Assembly: GCA_934645125.1 (NCBI GenBank)
Contig: CAKUDT010000012.1
Span: forward strand, 1-13,689
Length of the DNA stretch: 13,689 bases
Source: an uncultured Eggerthellaceae bacterium
GTDB lineage: Bacteria > Actinomycetota > Coriobacteriia > Coriobacteriales > Eggerthellaceae
Direction of reading: 5' to 3'
The notes beneath the pieces were generated by a model, which worked only from the letters and a program-made list of their open reading frames with translations, was not told the origin of the DNA and did no database searches. The translations under genes were made by a program, and so were the position numbers. Below, piece after piece: positions 1 to 4,763 of the stretch. The number at the start of each line of letters is the position of its first letter. The first letter of the stretch is position 1.

Positions 1-414
1 AAGCAGCGCTTGCTGGATGTTACGGAGAAGTGCATGTGGGCGGCGCTTGACGCGGCGCGTGTGGGCAACCGTCTGGGTGATATCGGCGCGGCGTGCCAAG
101 AGATTGCAGAAGCGGCAGGTTATGGCGTGGTGCGCGAATACGTGGGCCACGGTATTGGCCACGATATGCACGAAGATCCCAACGTTCCGAACTGGGGACG
201 CAAGCACACGGGATTGAAGCTGGAGGCCGGTATGGTGCTGGCCATTGAGCCTATGATCAACATGGGTACCGAAAAGACGCGCCAGATGCCCGATGGTTGG
301 CTGGTATGCACGCGCGATGGCAAGCCGTCCGCCCATTTCGAGAAGACCGTTGCCATTACGGAAGACGGGCCGCTGATTTTGACTACCGAGCCCATGCATC
401 GTCGTCCGATGTAG
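1..414 (+). CDS. map: Methionine aminopeptidase, type I (5' end cut off by window)
   Basis: This enzyme removes the initiator methionine from nascent cytoplasmic proteins using a two-metal centre. Only the C-terminal 137 codons are present; the frame is open from base 1 and ends with TAG at 412-414. Visible family motifs are GHGIGHDMHEDP near codon 49, carrying the metal-ligand His and the second conserved His, AIEPMINMG (metal-ligand Glu), and HFEKTVAIT (the last metal-ligand Glu). The two Asp ligands of the family lie upstream of the window. The C-terminus aligns in layout with E. coli Map. The upstream operon is not visible. The stop lies inside a 13-bp tandem duplication: GATGTAGGCGCGC occurs at 408-420 and again at 423-435. 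Identification is firm; the start is unknown. Confidence 0.95.
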   Translation, partial: KQRLLDVTEKCMWAALDAARVGNRLGDIGAACQEIAEAAGYGVVREYVGHGIGHDMHEDPNVPNWGRKHTGLKLEAGMVLAIEPMINMGTEKTRQMPDGWLVCTRDGKPSAHFEKTVAITEDGPLILTTEPMHRRPM

Positions 415-445
415 GCGCGCCTGATGTAGGCGCGCGAAAAGTCCG

Positions 446-478
446 TTGTTGACAAATTACCCCACCTTTTGTCAACAA
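446..478 (-). repeat. 33-bp palindromic-armed repeat, copy 1 (inverted)
   Basis: The minus-strand reading has arm TTGTTGACAAA, core AGGTGGGGTAA and arm TTTGTCAACAA. The two 11-nt arms are perfect reverse complements; only the core is asymmetric and gives orientation. It lies 31 nt after the map stop codon. It is identical over all 33 bases to the copies at 1005-1037 and 4726-4758. Confidence 0.95.
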
Positions 479-579
479 TTGCGGGGTCGGGAAGTGGTGA
501 AGTGGTGGGCTGTGCTGCTTTTACGGCTTTAGTGCTGGAAAAAATTCGGCACAACTCTCAATTTCCTTCGATTTTTAGT

Positions 580-619
580 CAAGTGGCGTGCCCAGGTTGG
601 GTGCGCCACTTGCGTTTTT
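580..619 (+). terminator. Probable rho-independent terminator downstream of map
   Basis: The 9-bp stem CAAGTGGCG (580-588) pairs with CGCCACTTG (604-612). The loop contains CCCA and TGGG, which can pair and extend the hairpin. A run of five T follows at 615-619, two bases after the stem. There is no T-run on the other strand, so it reads rightward. It sits about 165 nt past the map stop, so it may end the map transcript or belong to the intergenic element. Confidence 0.6.
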
Positions 620-673
620 CCAGGTCATAGTTTGTAGGGAAGGAGAAGGGGTTGGTTTTCTGGCTCGGGAACG

Positions 674-973
674 GTGGCGACAAGGGATTCGCCGCATGAC
701 TTTCCGGCTGTCTCCTTTGTTGAAGAGGGTGGGGTCCATGCATTTCGTGCTCAAACAGTCCTCGCTTTGGAGAACAGTCCACTGGACTGTTCTCGTCGCT
801 GCGGAACTGCGCGCGAAACGCATAGACCCCACCCCCCCAAGTAAGAGCTTTCCAGTTGATGGTGGCGGTAAGGGAATGAGCCGACGTACGACGCTCTGGA
901 TAAGTTGAGTGAGCCACAGTCACAAAGAAGCATTATCCAAGCGGAGTCCGTTCGGCGAATCCCTTGCCGCCAC
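674..973. repeat. Middle inverted repeat pair (674-694 / 953-973)
   Basis: The left arm ends in ACAAGGGATTCGCCG. The reverse complement of the right arm ends in GCAAGGGATTCGCCG. Twenty of 21 bases match. The arms enclose the hairpin at 728-833, though not exactly symmetrically. Confidence 0.85.
728..833. repeat. Large imperfect palindrome with perfect 25-nt core
   Basis: The outer arms at 728-747 and 814-833 match at 18 of 20 positions, both beginning GGTGGGGTC when read inward. At the tip, GAGAACAGTCCA (770-781) and TGGACTGTTCTC (783-794) form a perfect palindrome around the single C at 782. The whole could fold as a roughly 106-nt hairpin in RNA or as a DNA cruciform. No T-run follows, so it is not a typical terminator. 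It resembles a REP or MITE-like palindrome. Confidence 0.85.
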
Positions 974-1004
974 GCTACCGAAAAATGCTTGAATCCTTCC
1001 TCGT

Positions 1005-1037
1005 TTGTTGACAAAAGGTGGGGTAATTTGTCAACAA
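1005..1037 (+). repeat. 33-bp palindromic-armed repeat, copy 2
   Basis: It is identical to copies 1 and 3. It is inverted relative to copy 1 and direct relative to copy 3. It ends about 90 nt upstream of the -10 box of the BspA-like gene, so copies 2 and 3 bracket that gene. Confidence 0.95.
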
Positions 1038-1126
1038 AAACGTGACCTTGTGGCGCAAAATCGGCGCGTAGATGGGACACGTGTCCCAATCTTTCTTTTG
1101 GGCGCGAAATAGGCTTCTGACCTCTG

Positions 1127-1161
1127 TATACTGTAAGCAGTGGTACTGGCATCGCTTACAG
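1127..1161 (+). promoter_or_regulatory. Promoter -10 box and overlapping dyad of the BspA-like gene
   Basis: TATACT at 1127-1132 is a good -10 box; no convincing -35 hexamer lies at the usual distance, which suggests activator dependence or an unusual sigma factor. The dyad CTGTAAGC (1131-1138), 15-nt spacer, GCTTACAG (1154-1161) is perfect. It overlaps the end of the -10 box and the expected transcription start, so it could be a repressor operator or a leader hairpin just 5' of the ribosome site. Confidence 0.5.
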
Positions 1162-1178
1162 AAAGAGGTGGACAGACA

Positions 1179-3845
1179 ATGAAAACAAGAGCTTCCTCCT
1201 ATCGAAAGACCGCGAACGTCTTCCTTTCGGTCGTGCTGGCGTTGGGGCTTGCGCCCGTGCCGGCCTTCGCAACGGGTGACGCTGTCGATGAGGCGGCAAC
1301 CGCGCTGACCCCCCCCATCGCCTCTGAGCCGCTAACGGCGCCTGCGGCACCCGGTGTTGCTGCTGACTCCTCCGCGACCCTTGCGGCGCCTTCTGCATCC
1401 GACCTGGTCGATGCGCTGGCGGCACCTTCCGCGTCTGAACCTTCCGCGCCCGCAGCACCTGTGGCACCGGCGGCGGAACCAGCAGCCGCTGTTCCCGCCG
1501 ATGCGTCCCTGACTCCAGGTTGGACGCAATCGGGCACGTGCGAGTGGATAATCGACGCAGCTGGCAAGCTCACCATCCGCCCGTTGGGCAACGGCTCATC
1601 AGGCAGTTTGGGCGCGTTATCGGGATATGCTCCCTGGTACGATCAGCGTGCATCCATCACGTCTGTGGTGGTGGAACCGGGCGTGAGCACGAACTGGTGC
1701 CAGCACATGTTCCGGGAATGCGAGAACCTGGTTACCGTCGACCTTTCGGGGCTGAACACCCAGAACGCAGAGGGCATGAGTTACATGTTCTTCGGCTGTA
1801 AATCGCTTAAATCAGTGAATCTGAGTGGTGTGGACACCTCGAACGTGAAGGCGATGGCGCTGATGTTTGGCGTGTGCTCATCGCTCGAATCGATCGATCT
1901 TTCGGGGTTCGATACTTCCCAAGTGACCTCCATGCTTGGCATGTTCAACGGTGCCTCGGGGCTAACTTCGCTGGATTTGTCGTCGTTTGACACTTCGAAA
2001 GTTGCCACTATGCGCATCATGTTCTCGGAATGCGCGGCTCTGACCTCGGTGAATGTGTCGTCTTTCAATACCGCAAACGTTACCGATATGCACGGTATGT
2101 TCTCGGTTTGCGACTCGCTTGAGACTCTTGACGTGTCGAACTTTGTTCTTTCCGCTTCGACGGACGTGTCGTATTTCTTCTCGAACAGCCCGAAACTCTC
2201 CCGGCTGACTTTGGCCGCCGGTCAGAATTTCACGAACTCAAATCTGCGGGAAGCCTCGTGGATGGATACAGCAGGGAACCTGTATGACTGGTCATATGTC
2301 ATGCTGGGCGCTAATCGCGACCGTGCTTCGGGTGTTGAGACTTACGTTATTCCGCAGCCAACGGAGGGCTGGACGCGTGTGGGCACGTGCGAGTGGATGA
2401 TTAACTCCGCTGGCAAGCTTACGGTGCGGCCGCTGGGTAACGGCGTATCGGGCAAGATGGATTATAATTTTGGTGGCACCTTGGGTGGTGCGCCGTGGAG
2501 CTCTCAGAGCGAATCGATCACGTCTGCTGTTTTTGAGCCGGGCGTTTCCACGAACTGGACGGCTTATATGTTCTCGGGTTGCGAAAACCTGGCAACTGTT
2601 GACTTCTCGGAGTTGGACACTTCGCGGGTGGCCGATATGAAATCGATGTTTTCGAGCTGCAGCTCGCTTACATCGCTTGACTTGACGCCTTTGGATACTT
2701 CGAACGTGACCGATATGACTCGCATGTTTGCAAACTGCACGAATTTGACCTCAATTGACTTTTCGGGTTTCAACACTGCGCAGGTGAAGCGCATGGAATC
2801 TATGTTCGTGGGGTGCGAGAAGCTTGGCGCGCTTGATCTTTCGTCCTTCGATACGTCCAACGTAACAACTATGTATAACATGTTCTTGAGTTGCAACTCC
2901 CTTGCTTCGTTGAATGTATCCAGCTTCAACACGGCAAACGTGATTACCATGGGGTATATGTTCCACGGCTGCAAAGCGCTGACCTCGCTTGATGTTTCGT
3001 CGTTCAACACGGCGAAGGTGCTTGGAATGAATTCCATGTTCTCTGGCTGCACTGCGCTCAAGACGCTCAATTTGGGACGCCTTAATACGTCAAGCGTGAA
3101 AAACATGAGCGATATGTTTAACAGCTGCGAGGCGCTGACTTCGCTGGACGTTTCTTCGTTCGATACGTCGAACGTGACAAACATGAACGGCATGTTCGGG
3201 GGATGCTACGCGCTTGCAGCGCTTGATTTGAGTTCGTTTGATACGTCGAGTGTGGAAAATATGGGCTACATGTTCCAGGTCTGCAAGGCGCTGACCTCGG
3301 TTGACGTTTCATCTTTCGATACCTCGAATGTGACTAAGATGGATTCCATGTTCTCGGGCTGTGAAGCGATTGAAGTGCTTGATCTGGGTTCATTCAATAT
3401 GTCAAACGTAAGGGATGCAAAGTATATGTTCCAGGGCTGCAACAATCTGCGCACGATTTACGCTTCGGATGCCTTCGCTATCTCGCGGTATACGGCGTGT
3501 GACTCCATGTTCGGCTATTGCTATGCTTTGGTGGGCGGAATGGGAACCGCGTATGATTCGATGCATGTGGGCTGGGAGTATGCTCGCATTGATGGCGGCA
3601 CGGCCGCTCCCGGCTATCTGGCCATGAAGCGTGGTGACGTGAGTGGCAACGGACGGCTGAACGTGGTGGACGCGCAGCTGGCGTATGATATTTCGCTGGG
3701 CAAGTGCACGACGCTTCCGGACTATGCTGCCATGTGGTCCCGCGCCGATGTGACCGGCGCGCCTGATGGCGGCCCCGATGGCCAAGTGACGGCCAACGAT
3801 GCGTTCGCTATTCAGTATGCGGCACTGCGCGGATGGGGTGCGTAG
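1179..3845 (+). CDS. Secreted BspA-like (DUF285) leucine-rich repeat surface protein with C-terminal dockerin-like domain
   Basis: An 888-aa exported protein. ATG at 1179 is chosen because AGGTGG ends 7 nt upstream; the in-frame GTG at 1140 lies at the transcription start. Residues 1-31 are a Sec signal peptide with site APVPAFA. Residues 32-113 are an Ala/Pro/Ser-rich spacer. Two modules follow, each opening with GWTxxGTCEW and AGKLTxRPLGNG (near residues 114 and 397) and continuing with 26-aa units of pattern MFxxCxxLxxLDLSxFDTSxV, about 7 units in module 1 and 13 in module 2. Residues 819-888 contain GDVSGNGRLNVVDAQLAYDI and a second Ca-binding loop with DGGPDGQVTANDAFAIQYA, the duplicated F-hand pattern of type I dockerins. 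There is no LPXTG or membrane anchor, so attachment may use a cohesin partner encoded elsewhere. DUF285 proteins often act in adhesion; the ligand here is unknown. Confidence 0.9.
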   Translation: MKTRASSYRKTANVFLSVVLALGLAPVPAFATGDAVDEAATALTPPIASEPLTAPAAPGVAADSSATLAAPSASDLVDALAAPSASEPSAPAAPVAPAAEPAAAVPADASLTPGWTQSGTCEWIIDAAGKLTIRPLGNGSSGSLGALSGYAPWYDQRASITSVVVEPGVSTNWCQHMFRECENLVTVDLSGLNTQNAEGMSYMFFGCKSLKSVNLSGVDTSNVKAMALMFGVCSSLESIDLSGFDTSQVTSMLGMFNGASGLTSLDLSSFDTSKVATMRIMFSECAALTSVNVSSFNTANVTDMHGMFSVCDSLETLDVSNFVLSASTDVSYFFSNSPKLSRLTLAAGQNFTNSNLREASWMDTAGNLYDWSYVMLGANRDRASGVETYVIPQPTEGWTRVGTCEWMINSAGKLTVRPLGNGVSGKMDYNFGGTLGGAPWSSQSESITSAVFEPGVSTNWTAYMFSGCENLATVDFSELDTSRVADMKSMFSSCSSLTSLDLTPLDTSNVTDMTRMFANCTNLTSIDFSGFNTAQVKRMESMFVGCEKLGALDLSSFDTSNVTTMYNMFLSCNSLASLNVSSFNTANVITMGYMFHGCKALTSLDVSSFNTAKVLGMNSMFSGCTALKTLNLGRLNTSSVKNMSDMFNSCEALTSLDVSSFDTSNVTNMNGMFGGCYALAALDLSSFDTSSVENMGYMFQVCKALTSVDVSSFDTSNVTKMDSMFSGCEAIEVLDLGSFNMSNVRDAKYMFQGCNNLRTIYASDAFAISRYTACDSMFGYCYALVGGMGTAYDSMHVGWEYARIDGGTAAPGYLAMKRGDVSGNGRLNVVDAQLAYDISLGKCTTLPDYAAMWSRADVTGAPDGGPDGQVTANDAFAIQYAALRGWGA

Positions 3846-3971
3846 CGGTTTGTTGCCTGCGTGCGCCTGATGTTGCGTTGATGCGTGCTGCGTGCACGCG
3901 ATTCGCGTTTGGCTGAAGTGCGGCTGACGCGACAGGATGCGACGTTCGTGTAATGTCTATGCGTCCAAGCA

Positions 3972-4095
3972 GTATTAGGTGAGCTTCTGCAATGATCTTT
4001 CCGGCCGGCAAGGGAAGCCACCGTCTGTTGCTAATACCACAACCCCTTGCCGGCGCTTCTGATGCCCTCCCCTCACGCCCGAGGGGAGGGCTTTT
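3972..4095 (+). ncRNA. Candidate pseudoknotted structured RNA ending in a terminator
   Basis: Three helices can be drawn. GTATTAG (3972-3978) pairs with CTAATAC (4031-4037). GGTGAGCTTC (3978-3987) pairs with GAAGCCACC (4014-4022), with one bulged A. GCCGGCAAGGG (4004-4014), in the loop of those helices, pairs with CCCTTGCCGGC (4044-4054) outside them, which makes a pseudoknot. G3978 and G4014 can each join only one helix. The strong terminator at 4064-4095 follows within 10 nt. No gene lies downstream on this strand, so it would be a free-standing small RNA or the structured 3' end of the surface-protein mRNA. No known RNA family was recognised; no convincing promoter was found. Confidence 0.4.
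4064..4095 (+). terminator. Strong rho-independent terminator
   Basis: The perfect 11-bp stem GCCCTCCCCTC (4064-4074) pairs with GAGGGGAGGGC (4081-4091) around a 6-nt loop, followed directly by TTTT (4092-4095). The T-run is only on the right side, so it stops + strand transcription, either of the BspA-like gene 219 nt upstream or of the candidate small RNA. Confidence 0.85.
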
Positions 4096-4164
4096 GTGGG
4101 ACCTCTCCTTTTGCAAGCGTTTCCCGGATCTTTGCAGGGCTAACCGCTTTCCCATTTGGGTCCA

Positions 4165-4288
4165 ATGATAAAAACGACCCACTTTTCGGTGGATTTTCTT
4201 CTATGCTGCTATCGGAAATCAGCGTTTCCCCAGGTCGCAAAAAAGTGAGTCTTGGCTAACCCACAGAAAAGTGGGGTGTTTTTATCAT
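4165..4288. repeat. Inverted repeat A (MITE-like, 31-bp imperfect arms)
   Basis: The arms 4165-4195 and 4258-4288 both read ATGATAAAAAC inward from their outer ends, followed by a CCCACTTTTC core; most positions match across 31 bases. They enclose about 62 bp with no gene. The arm core AAAAGTGGGGT (4267-4277) resembles the AAAAGGTGGGGT part of the 33-bp repeat. This could be a small transposon relic or a hairpin-forming intergenic repeat. Confidence 0.75.
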
Positions 4289-4523
4289 GTTGTTGAAAAA
4301 ACAGGTTGTAATTCGAAGTTGTGATAGGTTGGAAGTAGGTCGCTCTCTTGCTTTCGTAAGAAATCTCAATGCAACCTAAATGAAAATAACTCTGAACTGG
4401 TGTTTTATTGAGACTTGCTTTTTGAGGGTGGCCCCTGCGTTAGAAAATACCTCAATTCGTGCCCTTGACCTACTTCCAACCTGCATCAACTTCGAATCTG
4501 GGGCCCTTTTCTCAACAACATGA
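4285..4523. repeat. Inverted repeat B (57-nt arms, about 239 bp overall)
   Basis: The arms 4285-4341 and 4467-4523 have equal length and pair without gaps. Three perfect blocks stand out: TCATGTTGTTGA (12 bp), ATTCGAAGTT (10 bp) and AGGTTGGAAGTAGGTC (16 bp), separated by two symmetric mismatched stretches. The left arm overlaps the right end of inverted repeat A by four bases (TCAT). The 125-nt loop has no gene. Confidence 0.85.
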
Positions 4524-4725
4524 ATCCCACAAAGCAGAAAACCGCCAGAAAGATTGAAAGTGACGGCAAGGGGCGGCAAGCGCCAAGCGGTCATCGCGCT
4601 TCTTACGAGAGCCGCGACGACCGCTTGAGTCCGACGGGGGTGGTTTAACGTCCGCTTGAGTCCGATAGGGTGGTTTGGCGACAGCTTGAACCCCACGAAG
4701 CAACAAACCGTCAGGAAGATTAAAA
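4522..4725. repeat. Diverged direct repeats and tandem units
   Basis: A 38-bp unit at 4522-4559 recurs at 4688-4725 with 31 of 38 bases identical (shared blocks include CCCAC, AAGCA, AAACCG and AAGATT). Between them lie two tandem units starting CCGCTTGAGTCCGA (4621 and 4652), about 31 bp apart, and a hairpin AAGCGGTCATCGCG (4585-4598) with CGCGACGACCGCTT (4613-4626), one mismatch. The second 38-bp copy ends exactly where the 33-bp repeat begins. No coding function is apparent. Confidence 0.75.
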
Positions 4726-4758
4726 TTGTTGACAAAAGGTGGGGTAATTTGTCAACAA
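4726..4758 (+). repeat. 33-bp palindromic-armed repeat, copy 3
   Basis: It is identical to copies 1 and 2. It ends 5 bp from the stop codon of murJ (stop at 4764-4766 on the minus strand). Relative to the gene it follows, it has the same orientation as copy 1 has to map. Possible roles are 3'-end hairpin, protein-binding site or recombination site. Confidence 0.95.
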
Positions 4759-4763
4759 TTTAG

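Larger units (their letters stand above)
415..1126. other. Gene-free region with nested inverted repeats
   Basis: No convincing gene was found. Open frames here on both strands are Arg/Ser/Pro-rich, overlap each other and lack ribosome sites. The region holds, outside to inside: the 33-bp repeat at 446-478 inverted relative to 1005-1037; a 21-bp inverted repeat (674-694 with 953-973, one mismatch); and a large imperfect hairpin 728-833 with a perfect 25-nt palindrome at its tip. The arrangement resembles a small non-autonomous mobile or REP-like element, with no transposase gene inside. The terminator-like hairpin at 580-619 also lies within it. Confidence 0.7.
3846..4763. other. Gene-free, structure-rich convergent region between the BspA-like gene and murJ
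   Basis: This 918-bp stretch lies between two convergent genes and has no credible coding sequence. From left to right: plain sequence to about 3970; a potential pseudoknotted RNA and strong terminator (3972-4095); inverted repeat A (4165-4288); inverted repeat B (4285-4523); direct repeats and tandem units (4522-4725); and the third 33-bp repeat (4726-4758). Base composition is more AT-rich than the flanking genes between about 4160 and 4530. Confidence 0.75.

Noticed and set aside
446..478. 33-bp repeat as a dif (XerC/XerD) site or classical terminator
   Set aside because: The arms do not resemble dif half-sites and the core is 11 nt rather than about 6; three copies in 4.3 kb are not expected for dif, and no T-run follows the hairpin.
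588..1152. Overlapping open frames on both strands in the map-BspA gap
   Set aside because: They coincide with the nested palindromes; compositions are Arg/Ser/Pro-rich and no start has a ribosome site.
1140..1178. GTG start 13 codons upstream for the BspA-like protein
   Set aside because: It lies only 8 nt past the -10 box, and the ATG at 1179 has a good ribosome site and gives a normal signal peptide.
1707..3560. 78-bp periodic repeats resembling a tandem or CRISPR-like array
   Set aside because: The period is 26 codons in one open frame and equals the DUF285 protein repeat; units are diverged at DNA level.
4001..4060. HDV-like ribozyme suggested by GGCCGGC and the pseudoknot
   Set aside because: Only the G/C-rich helix resembles it; the short P1 geometry and catalytic-C context could not be matched.
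4376..4735. Minus-strand open frame of 119 codons in the murJ 3' region
   Set aside because: It runs through inverted repeat B, the direct repeats and into the 33-bp repeat; the repeats explain the sequence, and no domain or ribosome site is visible.
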